Assembly: GCF_003660165.1 (NCBI RefSeq)
Contig: NZ_CP032829.1
Location: 992,001-1,056,000 of the forward strand
Length of the DNA: 64,000 nucleotides
From: Sphingomonas paeninsulae
GTDB taxonomy: Bacteria; Pseudomonadota; Alphaproteobacteria; Sphingomonadales; Sphingomonadaceae
Reading direction: 5' to 3'
Both the position numbers and the translations under genes were made by a program. The notes under the pieces are model-generated. The model did not search any database, had not been told where the DNA came from, and saw only the letters and a list, made by a program, of their open reading frames with translations. This document shows, one piece after another, positions 27,001-36,411 of the stretch (the first letter of the stretch is position 1; each line of letters starts with the position of its first letter).

Positions 27001-27873
27001 CTAACTCTTTTCGGGCTGGCGCACGAGCACGAGTGCCAGCCCGATTAAAACCGCACCTACGATATCGGAAGTGCCCAGCCGCTCGCCGAATATAAACAGT
27101 CCGATGATCGCGGCAGCCACCGGTTGAGCCAGTAACCCAAGTCCGATGACGAGCGGGCTAAGGCGTCCGAGGACGTAGGTCATCAGTCCCTGACCGAGCA
27201 GTTGGCTGCACAATGTCAACAGCAACAGCGGCGTCCAGTTGGTCGGCAATATCCGTTCGCCGAGCGCAAGTGCGAGCAGCAACAGCGGTACAGTGCTGGC
27301 CAGCGTCGAGATCGCAAGCAGAGGAAGCGGTGCCAGCGAACTCCGTGCTCGCGCGATCATCACGAAGTAAAAGGTGTAGAACAGCCCGGCCAGAAGGCAG
27401 AGCAGATCGCCAAACAGATTCTGGGGCGACAATTCGTACGACCGACCCATCAGCAAGATCGCACCCACCGCCGCGATGCCGAGCGCTCCTCCCTGTCGGC
27501 CCGTCGGCCACGCGCGCGCGGCGATAAAACCATAAATCGGAAACATCAGGCTTGCGGAATTTCCGAACAGTGTCGCGTTGGCGAGTCTGGTACGCATGAT
27601 ACCGAGGTGCCAGCTCGCAAGATCGGCCGCGAAAAACAGCCCGGACACGATGATCGCAACAAGCATTCCGCGTGAGAGCTTGATCGGACCACCACGCGAA
27701 GCAAGCAACGCAAGGATCGGAAAGGCCAATCCCATCCGCCAAAAGCCCGCAGCGACCGGACCGACATCCGCGGTCCGAACGAACATCGGACCGGTTGCCA
27801 ACAGTATGTTTGCAAGGACCAGCGCAGCAAAGTCTAGTTTGCCTGGGCGAATAGATTCTAGTTGGTTGGACAT
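27001..27873 (-). CDS. DMT-family (EamA) transporter
   Basis: A 290-aa inner-membrane permease with about ten hydrophobic segments arranged as two EamA repeats: residues about 20-140 (FWRMGLAFPILALLASRGG) and 160-285 (LGRLSPLVIGLGLLAQPVAA). Such proteins export small metabolites or amino acids; the substrate cannot be read. I start at the ATG at 27873 (MSNQLESIR). It is divergent from the old yellow enzyme gene, with 58 bp between starts, so shared regulation is possible. Confidence 0.9.
   Translation of the reverse strand: MSNQLESIRPGKLDFAALVLANILLATGPMFVRTADVGPVAAGFWRMGLAFPILALLASRGGPIKLSRGMLVAIIVSGLFFAADLASWHLGIMRTRLANATLFGNSASLMFPIYGFIAARAWPTGRQGGALGIAAVGAILLMGRSYELSPQNLFGDLLCLLAGLFYTFYFVMIARARSSLAPLPLLAISTLASTVPLLLLALALGERILPTNWTPLLLLTLCSQLLGQGLMTYVLGRLSPLVIGLGLLAQPVAAAIIGLFIFGERLGTSDIVGAVLIGLALVLVRQPEKS
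27012..27043. terminator. Inverted repeat at a convergent gene junction
   Basis: A perfect 9-bp stem (27012-27020 with 27035-27043) with a 14-base loop. It lies just after the PuuD-like gene and within the last codons of the DMT transporter gene. Neither strand has a T-run right after the stem, so it would be a weak bidirectional terminator at best. Confidence 0.3.
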
Positions 27874-27931
27874 CTCGGTCAGCCCCATATCGCAGGTCCG
27901 TAATCAAGTCGCGTTTCAAAAGGAAACCTGC

Positions 27932-29020
27932 ATGCCCACGCTGTTCGACCCTATCGATCTTGGTGCGATCAATGCACCCAATCGTATCCTGATGGCACCA
28001 CTGACCCGCGCGCGGGGTACGAAGAACCATGTTCCGACACCCCGCATGGCGACATATTATGCCCAGCGTGCCTCGGCAGGGCTGATCATCAGCGAGGCCA
28101 CCGGCATTTCACAGGAAGGTCTCGGCTGGCCGTTTGCGACGGGAATCTGGAGTGACGAACAGGTCGAAGCATGGAAACCGATTACGGACGCTGTACATGA
28201 TGCCGATGGACGGATCGTGGCCCAGTTGTGGCACATGGGCCGCATCGTACATCCCGATTATATTGGTGGTGCCCAGCCGGTATCTGCGTCAGCCACTACC
28301 GCCCCCGGAAAGGCGCATACCTATACCGGCAAGCAACCTTATGTCGAAGCGCGAGCGCTAAGAATCGATGAAATCCCCCGCCTGTTGAGCGAGTATGAGA
28401 AAGCAGCAAAGAATGCGATTGCCGCCGGCTTCGACGGTGTTCAGCTTCATGCCGCGAACGGGTATATGATTGACCAGTTCCTGCGCGATAATTCCAACTT
28501 CCGCGACGACCAATATGGGGGCCCGATCGAGAACCGCATTCGTTTGCTGGAAGAGGTTGCGCAACGACTGGCCGATACCATCGGTGCAGACCGGACGAGC
28601 GTCCGACTCTCTCCGAACGGCGATTCACAGGGGGCAAACGACAGCCATCCCTACGAACTGTTCGGCGCGGCCGCGGCTGCGCTCGACAAGATCGGCATTG
28701 GCTTCCTCGAACTGCGTGAGCCGGACTTCAAAGGCACGTTCGGGGCGGGTGAAGTCGAGCCGGTCGCGCCGACAATCCGCAAGGCGTTCTCCGGGCCCCT
28801 GGTGTTAAATTCCGATTATACCACGGAAAAGGCGCAGGCGGCGCTCGATTCCGGTGTCGCCGACGCAATTGCATTTGGGCGCACATTCCTCGCCAACCCC
28901 GATTTGCCCGAACGCCTGAAGATTGGTGCTTCGCTTACTCCCGACGAGATGGCGACATGGTATGCGCAGGGTGACGAGGGATATATCGACTATCCCGCGC
29001 TCGAATCCGTCCCGGCCTAA
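27932..29020 (+). CDS. Alkene reductase (old yellow enzyme family)
   Basis: An FMN-dependent ene-reductase of 362 aa that reduces activated C=C bonds or nitro compounds with NAD(P)H. Motifs are APLTRARG near residue 26, QLWHMGRIVHPDY (about residue 100), the GVQLHAANGYMIDQFLRD block with the active-site histidine/asparagine pair (H-A-A-N), and the late phosphate-binding AIAFGRTFLANPDLP. The start at 27932 has an AAAGGAAA ribosome-binding site. It is closest to the NemA/XenB-type group by motif; the substrate is unknown. Confidence 0.93.
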   Translation: MPTLFDPIDLGAINAPNRILMAPLTRARGTKNHVPTPRMATYYAQRASAGLIISEATGISQEGLGWPFATGIWSDEQVEAWKPITDAVHDADGRIVAQLWHMGRIVHPDYIGGAQPVSASATTAPGKAHTYTGKQPYVEARALRIDEIPRLLSEYEKAAKNAIAAGFDGVQLHAANGYMIDQFLRDNSNFRDDQYGGPIENRIRLLEEVAQRLADTIGADRTSVRLSPNGDSQGANDSHPYELFGAAAAALDKIGIGFLELREPDFKGTFGAGEVEPVAPTIRKAFSGPLVLNSDYTTEKAQAALDSGVADAIAFGRTFLANPDLPERLKIGASLTPDEMATWYAQGDEGYIDYPALESVPA

Positions 29021-29029
29021 CCGTCGTGT

Positions 29030-30091
29030 CTAACCAACCTGGCCTCGGTGGCGCAGCTTGTGATCGGCCAGCACCAGCGCCACCATCGCCTCTACCACAG
29101 GGGCGCCTCGTATTCCGACACAGGGATCGTGGCGCCCCTTTGTCATGATGTCGGTTGCATCGCCTTCGCGAGTGATGGTTTCGACAGGGGTCAGGATGGA
29201 CGAGGTAGGCTTGAATGCAACACGGACGATCACGGGCTGGCCGGTCGAGATGCCGCCAGCAATTCCGCCAGCGTGATTGGCAAGGAACTCCGGGCCGTCA
29301 GTTCCGGGGCGCATAGGGTCCGCATTTTCCTCGCCGCGTAACCGGGCCGCGTCGAAACCCTCGCCGATTTCCACGCCTTTGACCGCATTAATGCTCATGC
29401 AGGCGCTCGCGATATCGGCGTCGAGTTTGGCATAAAGGGGTGCACCCCAGCCCGCAGGGACACCGATTGCAATACATTCCACTATTGCGCCGAGCGATGA
29501 GCCTGACTTTCGGGCTTCATCGACGAGGACTTCCCAACGCGCGGCAGCGGCTGCATCGGCACAGAAAAACGGGTTGGCGTCGATCTGGGCCGCATCGAAT
29601 GTTTCCGCGCGATCGCCTCCGATTTCGACGACGTGCGCAATAATCGTCACTTCAGGGATCACCGCGCGAGCAACCCCACCGGCGGCGACGCGGGCAGCGG
29701 TTTCGCGTGCCGACGATCGGCCGCCACCGCGATAATCGCGCAAGCCATATTTCGCGTCATAGGCATAATCCGCGTGGCCCGGACGATAAGCCTTGGCGAC
29801 CTCGGAATAATCCTTCGAACGCTGATCGACGTTCTCGATCATCAACGAAATCGGAGTGCCGGTGGTCCGTCCCTCGAATACCCCCGACAGGATTTTGACC
29901 TGATCAGGCTCCTGTCGCTGGGTAGTAAAGCGCGATGTGCCCGGACGGCGTTTATCGAGGAACGGCTGGAGGTCGGTTTCGCTAAGCGCCAATCCTGGCG
30001 GGCAGCCGTCCACGACCGCACCGAGCGCGGGGCCGTGGGACTCGCCCCATGTCGTGAAGCGAAACAAATGGCCGAAACTGTTGTGGCTCAT
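29030..30091 (-). CDS. aroC: Chorismate synthase
   Basis: Converts 5-enolpyruvylshikimate-3-phosphate to chorismate with reduced FMN, the last step of the shikimate pathway. At 353 aa it has the usual length. Signatures are [18 protein letters not shown] (residues about 17-34), [22 protein letters not shown] (split by the family into the [12 protein letters not shown] motif) and the C-terminal [13 protein letters not shown]. The start is the ATG at 30091 ([10 protein letters not shown]). It follows fabI with a 27-bp gap, probably in one operon. Confidence 0.96.
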   Translation of the reverse strand: MSHNSFGHLFRFTTWGESHGPALGAVVDGCPPGLALSETDLQPFLDKRRPGTSRFTTQRQEPDQVKILSGVFEGRTTGTPISLMIENVDQRSKDYSEVAKAYRPGHADYAYDAKYGLRDYRGGGRSSARETAARVAAGGVARAVIPEVTIIAHVVEIGGDRAETFDAAQIDANPFFCADAAAAARWEVLVDEARKSGSSLGAIVECIAIGVPAGWGAPLYAKLDADIASACMSINAVKGVEIGEGFDAARLRGEENADPMRPGTDGPEFLANHAGGIAGGISTGQPVIVRVAFKPTSSILTPVETITREGDATDIMTKGRHDPCVGIRGAPVVEAMVALVLADHKLRHRGQVG

Positions 30092-30118
30092 AAACCCCTC
30101 TCCTCCCCGGAGAGGCAT

Positions 30119-30922
30119 TTAGACAAGTGCAATATCCGGGGCGTCTTCGGCTTTCATCCCGATAACATGGTAGCCCGCGTCAACATGGTGCGTCTCACCG
30201 GTTACGCCGCTTGCAAGGTTGCTCAGCAGGTACAATCCCGCACCGCCGACATCTTCGATCGTGACATTGCGCTTTAGCGGACTGTTGTATTCGTTCCACT
30301 TCATGATGTGGCGGAAGTCCCCGATGCCACTTGCTGCCAGCGTCTTGATCGGCCCGGCGGATATCGCGTTGACGCGGATATTATCGCGGCCGAGATCAAC
30401 GGCCAGATATTTCACCGAAGCTTCGAGCGCCGCCTTTGCAACGCCCATGACGTTGTAATGGGGGATAACCTTTTCGGCACCGTAATAGCTCAACGTCACC
30501 AGAGCTCCGCCATCCGGCATCATTGCAGACGCTCGTTTGGCAACTGCAACAAACGAATAGACGCTGATGTTCATTGTCATCAGGAAGTTGTCGAGACTTG
30601 TGTCGACATACGTCCCGCGCAGTTCGTTCTTGTCTGAATAACCGATCGCGTGAACAACGAAATCGATCGTCGGCCAACGCGCCGCCAACACTTCGAAACC
30701 CTTGTCGAGTTCGGTCATGTCCGACACGTCGCAATCAATCAGGAAATCGCTGCCCAGCGATGCTGCGAGGGGACGGACGCGCTTTTCCAGCGCCTCACCC
30801 TGATAGCTGAACGCAAGTTCGGCACCCGCTTCGCTCAGCTTTTGGGCGATACCCCACGCCAGCGAGCGATCGTTGGCGAGGCCCATGATCAGTCCCCGCT
30901 TGCCCTTCATCAAACCAGTCAT
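30119..30922 (-). CDS. fabI: Enoyl-ACP reductase (NADH)
   Basis: Reduces the enoyl-ACP double bond in each cycle of fatty-acid elongation. The 267-aa short-chain dehydrogenase-type protein has the NAD site GLANDRSLAWGIA and the FabI active pair Y156-x6-K163 in HYNVMGVAKAALE. Length and motif spacing match FabI, the triclosan target. Its ATG overlaps the YihY stop by 4 bp and aroC follows. Confidence 0.95.
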   Translation of the reverse strand: MTGLMKGKRGLIMGLANDRSLAWGIAQKLSEAGAELAFSYQGEALEKRVRPLAASLGSDFLIDCDVSDMTELDKGFEVLAARWPTIDFVVHAIGYSDKNELRGTYVDTSLDNFLMTMNISVYSFVAVAKRASAMMPDGGALVTLSYYGAEKVIPHYNVMGVAKAALEASVKYLAVDLGRDNIRVNAISAGPIKTLAASGIGDFRHIMKWNEYNSPLKRNVTIEDVGGAGLYLLSNLASGVTGETHHVDAGYHVIGMKAEDAPDIALV

Positions 30923-31929
30923 TGTGTCTCTAAATCCCTCCGTTGATCTTTCTTTAGCGTCGAGATGGGCGGTTCCGCCAGTGCTGCGTTAAGATGAGCC
31001 CCGATCACAATACCCAATCCCACGAACCAGAAGAAGATCAGTGCGATAATGACGCCCGCCAGACTGCCATAAGTCGCGTCATAATTCGAAAGTTTCGATA
31101 GTATAAAAGGCAAGACCGCCAGCGAACCGAACCACCAGACCGCCGTGAAGAGCGCGCCCGGCCACTTCGGACATTTCGAGAACCGATAATGGCTGGGCGT
31201 AAGTGACCAGAACAGCAGGTAGAGCGCGACGAATGCGACGAACAATGGCACAAGCCGCGAAAGCTGGATCCAACCAACAAAACGCCCAGCAAACGGAATA
31301 ACATGATAGATGAACTGTTCGGCGGCGGTCATCACGACCTGCGCTGAAAACGCCAGCATCATCAAAATGACGGCGGCAATGATAATGCCGATCGAAGTCA
31401 GCCGATATTGCCAGAATGGATTGGTATAGGCCGAACCATAAGCACGACGAAGAATATCACGGATCGTTTCGATGAAACTACCGGCCGTCCACAGCCCAAC
31501 TAGCCCACCGATCAGCAACAGCCAGCCAGTCTTTTGCGTCAGGACATCATGGATTGGTTGGCGCAAGAGGGTCTGCACGGTGGGTGGCATTCCAAGCAGG
31601 ACAGAATTTATCGCGTGGATGCTGTCTTCGCTCCGCCCGAAGACGCTGGCAAGCGCAGCGATGACGATGAAAAACGGGAATAGAGTGAGCAGGGTCAGAT
31701 ATGCGAGATTGCCTGCATGGATGAAACCGTCGCTGAAAACGCCGACTACCACGCGCTTCGAAACCTCATATGCTGTGGCAAACGGACCTAGATTGCCGAG
31801 CTTGTGCTCAACCGCCTCTGAATTGCCGGCATCGGCCTGCTCGCGCCGCGCCTCGGGCGACTGCGGCGAGGTATCCGGCGCATGGCAAGCGGCATCTGGG
31901 GAGTTCTTCGGGGGGCAATTATCTGACAC
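30919..31929 (-). CDS. YihY/BrkB-family membrane protein
   Basis: A 336-aa inner-membrane protein of the YihY/virulence factor BrkB (UPF0761) family, with about six membrane segments between residues 70 and 320 and hydrophilic ends. Recognisable blocks are AGNLAYLTLLTLFPFFIV, the GLVGLWTAGSFIETIRDIL region, and YDATYGSLAGVIIALIFFW near the C-terminus. The family function is unsettled. It lies between the DnaJ-like gene (6-bp gap) and fabI (4-bp overlap). Confidence 0.92.
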   Translation of the reverse strand: MSDNCPPKNSPDAACHAPDTSPQSPEARREQADAGNSEAVEHKLGNLGPFATAYEVSKRVVVGVFSDGFIHAGNLAYLTLLTLFPFFIVIAALASVFGRSEDSIHAINSVLLGMPPTVQTLLRQPIHDVLTQKTGWLLLIGGLVGLWTAGSFIETIRDILRRAYGSAYTNPFWQYRLTSIGIIIAAVILMMLAFSAQVVMTAAEQFIYHVIPFAGRFVGWIQLSRLVPLFVAFVALYLLFWSLTPSHYRFSKCPKWPGALFTAVWWFGSLAVLPFILSKLSNYDATYGSLAGVIIALIFFWFVGLGIVIGAHLNAALAEPPISTLKKDQRRDLETQ

Positions 31930-31935
31930 TCAGCG

Positions 31936-32853
31936 CTAAACGCCTAATCCAGCGCGCGGGTTGCCGAGGTTTTCACGTGCGCTTTCGGACCAGGTTTTCA
32001 ACGCTTCGGTGGTCGGATCGTCTGCCGCAGGAACGCTGATCATCAAAGTAACGAGTTGATCGCCCCGCAAGCCGGTTTTGCCCGTGAAGCCGCGCCCCTT
32101 CAAGCGGAGAACTTTGCCCGAGGACGACGCCGCGGGAATGTTCAGCATGACGGGCCCATCGACGGTCGGGACTTTGACCGGTCCACCGAGAACAGCCTCT
32201 GCAATCGTAACCGGCAAATCGAGGCGCACGGCATCTCCATCGCGCTTGAAAAAGCGGTGGTTGCTGATTTCGATCGTGACGACGGCATCGCCCGGACCGC
32301 CGGGGCCGGGTTCGCCCTTGCCGCCGAGGCGCATCTGGGTGCCGGTTTCGACGCCGCTGGGAAGCTTCAGGTCAATCGTCTTGCCATCGCCAAGCGTGAT
32401 CCGCTGAGGCGCAAGCGAAGCTGCGTCTTCGAAGCTGACGGCAAGACGATAACCGATGTTCGCGCCCTTTGGCGGAGGTGCCGCACGGCCACCGAAGCCA
32501 CCGCCGCCTCGCCGTCCGCCGAACAGACCCTCGAAAATGTCACCGAAGTCCGCGCCGCCCTGTTGTTCGAAGCCGCCTGGCTGCCCACGGAAGCCGCCAC
32601 CACCACCGCCATAACCGAACGGAGCAGCCGGGTTGCCGTCGCCGTCGATTTCGCCGCGATCGAACCGCGCACGCTTGTCCTTGTCCGACAACAGGTCATA
32701 GGCCTGAGTGACCGTGGAAAAGCGCTCGGTCGCCTTCGGATTGTCCTTGTTCTTATCCGGGTGCAGCTCTTTGGCGAGCTTGCGATATGCTTTTTTAATG
32801 TCAGCTTCCGTGGCACCGCGCGCCACACCGAGGGTCGTATAAGGATCAGCCAT
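31936..32853 (-). CDS. DnaJ-class co-chaperone (CbpA-like)
   Basis: A 305-aa J-domain protein that stimulates Hsp70 (DnaK). The J domain is residues 1-70 with the invariant HPD in KELHPDKN. A Gly/Phe-rich linker follows (about 78-130). Two beta-sandwich peptide-binding domains follow (about 140-295: KLPSGVETGTQMRLGGKGEPG and LRLKGRGFTGKTGLRGDQLV). There is no CxxCxGxG zinc finger, so it is the CbpA type rather than DnaJ. It is the middle of a minus-strand run from the ATP-grasp gene to aroC. Confidence 0.92.
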   Translation of the reverse strand: MADPYTTLGVARGATEADIKKAYRKLAKELHPDKNKDNPKATERFSTVTQAYDLLSDKDKRARFDRGEIDGDGNPAAPFGYGGGGGGFRGQPGGFEQQGGADFGDIFEGLFGGRRGGGGFGGRAAPPPKGANIGYRLAVSFEDAASLAPQRITLGDGKTIDLKLPSGVETGTQMRLGGKGEPGPGGPGDAVVTIEISNHRFFKRDGDAVRLDLPVTIAEAVLGGPVKVPTVDGPVMLNIPAASSSGKVLRLKGRGFTGKTGLRGDQLVTLMISVPAADDPTTEALKTWSESARENLGNPRAGLGV

Positions 32854-32880
32854 GCCGGTCAGTTATGCGCTGACCAGCGC

Positions 32881-33807
32881 TTATGCAACGGAGGCGTGCA
32901 GGCGCAACGGTGCGACATCGACGCTGACCGTCATTGTCTGTGCACCAGAGCCAAGAAAGATACCGTCGATGGGCGCGACCTCGGAATAATCGCGCCCGAT
33001 TGCAGTAACGATATGGTCGCCAGCCATCCAGATGCCGTTGGTGGGATCGACACCGACCCAGCCACGATCGGGACCACACCACAGCAATACCCATGCATGG
33101 GTCGCGTCAGCACCGACCAGCCGTTCCTCACCCGGAGGTGGGATGGTGCGAATATAGCCCGAAACATAGGCCGCAGGCAGGCCGGCAGAACGCAGCCCCG
33201 AGATCATGATCTGGGCGAAATCCTGACACACGCCACCGCGCTGCGAAAATGCTTCGGCTGGCGTAGTTTCGGTCTTTGTTGCATCGGGATCAAAAGCGAA
33301 TTCATCTTGTATTCGGCGCGCGAGTTCGATCGCGGCTTCCAGTGAATTACGACCGGGATGCAGGCTTTTAGCGCACCAGTCGGCAATATTCGAGTCGAGC
33401 GCGATCATCGGCGATGGAAACAGATAATTGGTCGGCGAAACTGCAAGCACGCTGCGATTGGTGCGCGCAAGTTCGGCGACGGTGGCAAGATCGGGGTCGC
33501 TCGCCAGCGGCATCGGAATATCGCGGTTCACATCAATGGTGGCTGTGCTGACGATAGACAGGTCGGTTACCGCTTCCGAAATCACCAGTCGTGTAACATT
33601 GGCAAGCGAGGCGTCGGCGCGGGCAAGCGAGAAATGACCGCCGGGTTCGACAGAGAGCGTGTGATCGATGAGCGTCTGTCCCGACCAGATGATCGGCTTC
33701 AGACGCAGATTGCAGCGCGCGAAACTAACCGGCCGAGCATAGGTAAACCGCGTTTCGTGGCGGATTTCGTAACGCATCGGGCCACCGATGACTGTGTCGC
33801 CGGTCAT
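32881..33807 (-). CDS. Transglutaminase-like protein
   Basis: A 308-aa cytoplasmic protein with an N-terminal beta domain (bacterial transglutaminase-like N-terminal region, opening YEIRHETRFTYARPV) and a C-terminal papain-fold domain. The catalytic triad is visible: Cys in RGGVCQDFAQI (about residue 193), His in THAWVLLW and Asp in VGVDPTNG. The start at 33807 overlaps the ATP-grasp/alpha-E gene by 4 bp, coupling the two. Such pairs are predicted to act in an uncharacterised peptide or isopeptide reaction. An in-frame ATG ten codons downstream is an alternative start. Confidence 0.9.
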   Translation of the reverse strand: MTGDTVIGGPMRYEIRHETRFTYARPVSFARCNLRLKPIIWSGQTLIDHTLSVEPGGHFSLARADASLANVTRLVISEAVTDLSIVSTATIDVNRDIPMPLASDPDLATVAELARTNRSVLAVSPTNYLFPSPMIALDSNIADWCAKSLHPGRNSLEAAIELARRIQDEFAFDPDATKTETTPAEAFSQRGGVCQDFAQIMISGLRSAGLPAAYVSGYIRTIPPPGEERLVGADATHAWVLLWCGPDRGWVGVDPTNGIWMAGDHIVTAIGRDYSEVAPIDGIFLGSGAQTMTVSVDVAPLRLHASVA

Positions 33808-36278
33808 GCCAGCGTCATTCCGGTCGCGCGGAGAGGAGCTCCACCACGCAGGAAAAAGCGATTGGCAATGGCATCGGACAACGCGAACAGCCGGTTTTCC
33901 AGTCCCTGAATCTGGTGGAGATCAAGTGTTGCCGCGGTCAAGGTTGCAACAAACGCGGCGATAGCAGCGGCAGCACTCTGTTGCTCTTCGGCCATGCCAT
34001 CATCTGACAGGCGCGGCAGAGCATCGAGATGGCCGACCATCGCCGCCACCTGAAACGCAAGGCTGCGGGGGTTTCCGGCGTCGAGCCCAACGAGATCGCG
34101 GACCGCTGCTGCGGAAACGCCCGTCGGGTAACGCTGGCGATATCCGATCTGGCTGTTGGTGAGTTCGAGCAACATGGCTAGGTCGTCAGCGGTGGCATCG
34201 GGACCGGAGAAGGCGCGAAGCAGCCGGCAGACGGTACCTGCACGTTCGATCCGGCGACCACAGTCTAAAAAGCGCCAGCCAGCCGTGCGGCCCATGTTTT
34301 CAGCGGATAACCCAGCGAGGGCAGCGAAACGCTGGTGCATTTCCGACGCACTTTGCCCGATACGGTCGGCATTCGGAAATGGTGCCTCGAGAAGGTGCCA
34401 GACATCAGTGGACAGACGTTCACGCGAGCCTTCGCCTATGTCGCGGGCACGGTAGAGTAGTGCACGGACACTGTAGTTTTCGTCCGCATCGCTGAGAGCA
34501 GCGCTGGCGAGCGCCACGGTTGTAGGATTTGGACTATTGGCGCGTTTGGTTGCGGCTCCACTTCCGATAAGCAACGATTCGAGACGTTTCAGTGTCGCAG
34601 AAGCGATGGGCGCACCGCCATCGACATCAACCGAACCGCCGATGCTGGCACGGACCAGCGCCAACACCCCCTCGGCGCGTTCGAGATAGCGCCCAAGCCA
34701 AAAAAGATTGTCGGCGACACGACTGGGCAGAGTGCCCGGATTGCGGCGGATCGCGATGGCATCGGTTGCGGCAACCAAAGTGACGGGCGCAACCGGCTTC
34801 GTCCCAACAATGCACACATCGGCGGAAAAGGCTCCCTCCCCCATAACCGCTGCACGAATATCTGTTTCAAGACCGATGCGCGCGAAACCGCCGGGCATGA
34901 CCTGCCATGCACCATAAGAATCGCGAGTGGCAAAGACACGGATCGTGAAGGGGCGCGGCTCGAGACCGTTCTCGCCAACGGTGGGAAGCGTAGAAAGATG
35001 GACGGTTTCCTGCCCAACATAATCAATGCCACGACGATAGATATCGTCGATCAGGTTACTACGTTCGATGGCCGACAAATCGGCACCGATGCGCGCGCCA
35101 TTAGGGAGGCCGCGCGGATTGGTCTTGAAAGCGGGGGCAATGATGAAGCGATCGAGGCGTTCGATCACCTGATCGCGCTGACGGTCCTGCCCACACCACC
35201 AAGTCGCGATGTTAGGAATTCGGAGGTCTTCGCCGGTCATGCGCACCGAAAGTCTCGGCAAAAACGCGGCGATCGCGGATGATTCAAGCACACCTGCGCC
35301 GGGCGAATTGGCGATCACGACATTGCCCGCAGCCATCGCGTCGATCAGGCCCGGGACCCCGATGCGCGAACGTGAATCGAATGCCAGTGGGTCGAGCAAG
35401 CGTGGATCGACGCGGCGCCACAAAGCATCGACGCGCTTCAGCCCCTCGATCGTGCGGAGGTAAAGCTGATCGTCATGGACCGCGAGATCCTCACCCTCGA
35501 CCAGCAGCAGTCCGAGATAGCGTGCGATATGCGCCTGTTCGGCATAGCTTTGATTATAGCGGCCCGGCGTCAACAGGCCGATGCGTGGGTCCGAACGGTG
35601 GCACGACGCGGCAATCCCGGCGCGAACATCGGCGAAAAACGGGGCCAGTCGCGCGATGTGCAGCCGCGACTGAAGCTGATCGAACACGCGCGACATCGCC
35701 AGCCGGTTTTCGAGCGCATAGCCCGCACCCGTTGGCGTGCGCGTATGATCCTCGATCACTCGCCATTCGCCGTCCGGACCGCGCCCGATATCGACCGCGA
35801 AGAAGTGTAGGTGCCAACCTCCGGGCGGCTCCAGTCCCATCATCGGGCGCAGGAAATGCGAGCTTCCGTTGATGACAGCAGCGGGGAGCAGACCGCCTTC
35901 GGTCAATCGTTGGGGGCCATAAATGTCAGCGAGCAACAACTCCATCAGATTGGCACGCTGGACTACGCCATCGGCGATGCTTTGCCATTCCGGCGCGTCG
36001 ATCATCACCGGCAGCGGAGATAGCGGCCATTTACGGTCATCCCCATCGCCGGGCAGGCGGAAGCCAGTGCCGATCTCATCGGCTTGACGTTGAATTCGGG
36101 CGCGAGCCAGCGACAGGTCGCCACCCGACGCAACGGCGACCTCGGTCAGCATCGCCTGCCACATCTGCGGATTTGCGGTGTCGCGCAACACATCACCGCG
36201 CGGCGCGGTGGCACGATAACTGGCAAGCCAGTCGGAGGCGATTTCTTCGCTCACAGGGAGAGATGCAGGGCTGGCCAC
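33804..36278 (-). CDS. Circularly permuted ATP-grasp/alpha-E domain fusion protein
   Basis: An 824-aa fusion. Residues about 50-480 are a circularly permuted ATP-grasp (type 2, DUF404/407) domain, with DIYGPQRLTEGGLLP and EDHTRTPTGAGYALENR in the ATP-binding half and GYN-type loop PGRYNQSYAEQAHIARYLG. Residues about 515-815 are an alpha-E (DUF403) helical domain that begins SRVADNLFWLGRYLERAE. These are often separate genes; here they are one polypeptide. ATP-grasp enzymes form amide bonds, so a peptide-ligase activity is expected, but the substrate is unknown. It is followed by a transglutaminase gene with a 4-bp overlap. Confidence 0.9.
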   Translation of the reverse strand: MASPASLPVSEEIASDWLASYRATAPRGDVLRDTANPQMWQAMLTEVAVASGGDLSLARARIQRQADEIGTGFRLPGDGDDRKWPLSPLPVMIDAPEWQSIADGVVQRANLMELLLADIYGPQRLTEGGLLPAAVINGSSHFLRPMMGLEPPGGWHLHFFAVDIGRGPDGEWRVIEDHTRTPTGAGYALENRLAMSRVFDQLQSRLHIARLAPFFADVRAGIAASCHRSDPRIGLLTPGRYNQSYAEQAHIARYLGLLLVEGEDLAVHDDQLYLRTIEGLKRVDALWRRVDPRLLDPLAFDSRSRIGVPGLIDAMAAGNVVIANSPGAGVLESSAIAAFLPRLSVRMTGEDLRIPNIATWWCGQDRQRDQVIERLDRFIIAPAFKTNPRGLPNGARIGADLSAIERSNLIDDIYRRGIDYVGQETVHLSTLPTVGENGLEPRPFTIRVFATRDSYGAWQVMPGGFARIGLETDIRAAVMGEGAFSADVCIVGTKPVAPVTLVAATDAIAIRRNPGTLPSRVADNLFWLGRYLERAEGVLALVRASIGGSVDVDGGAPIASATLKRLESLLIGSGAATKRANSPNPTTVALASAALSDADENYSVRALLYRARDIGEGSRERLSTDVWHLLEAPFPNADRIGQSASEMHQRFAALAGLSAENMGRTAGWRFLDCGRRIERAGTVCRLLRAFSGPDATADDLAMLLELTNSQIGYRQRYPTGVSAAAVRDLVGLDAGNPRSLAFQVAAMVGHLDALPRLSDDGMAEEQQSAAAAIAAFVATLTAATLDLHQIQGLENRLFALSDAIANRFFLRGGAPLRATGMTLA

Positions 36279-36411
36279 AGCGTCAAAACGATCCGGTTAT
36301 CCTTATCGTGCGATGCGCACCCCTGCTTCACCACACCATAAAGGCTGTTGCGTTGCAACACGTCGATAGAGCCGGCTCGACATTTCCGGACCGCAATTCT
36401 AGGCCCGGCGC

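Noticed and set aside
32056-33345. Long plus-strand open frame (429 codons) opposite dnaJ-like and transglutaminase genes
   Set aside because: It runs antisense across two well-supported genes and has no recognisable motif or ribosome-binding site.
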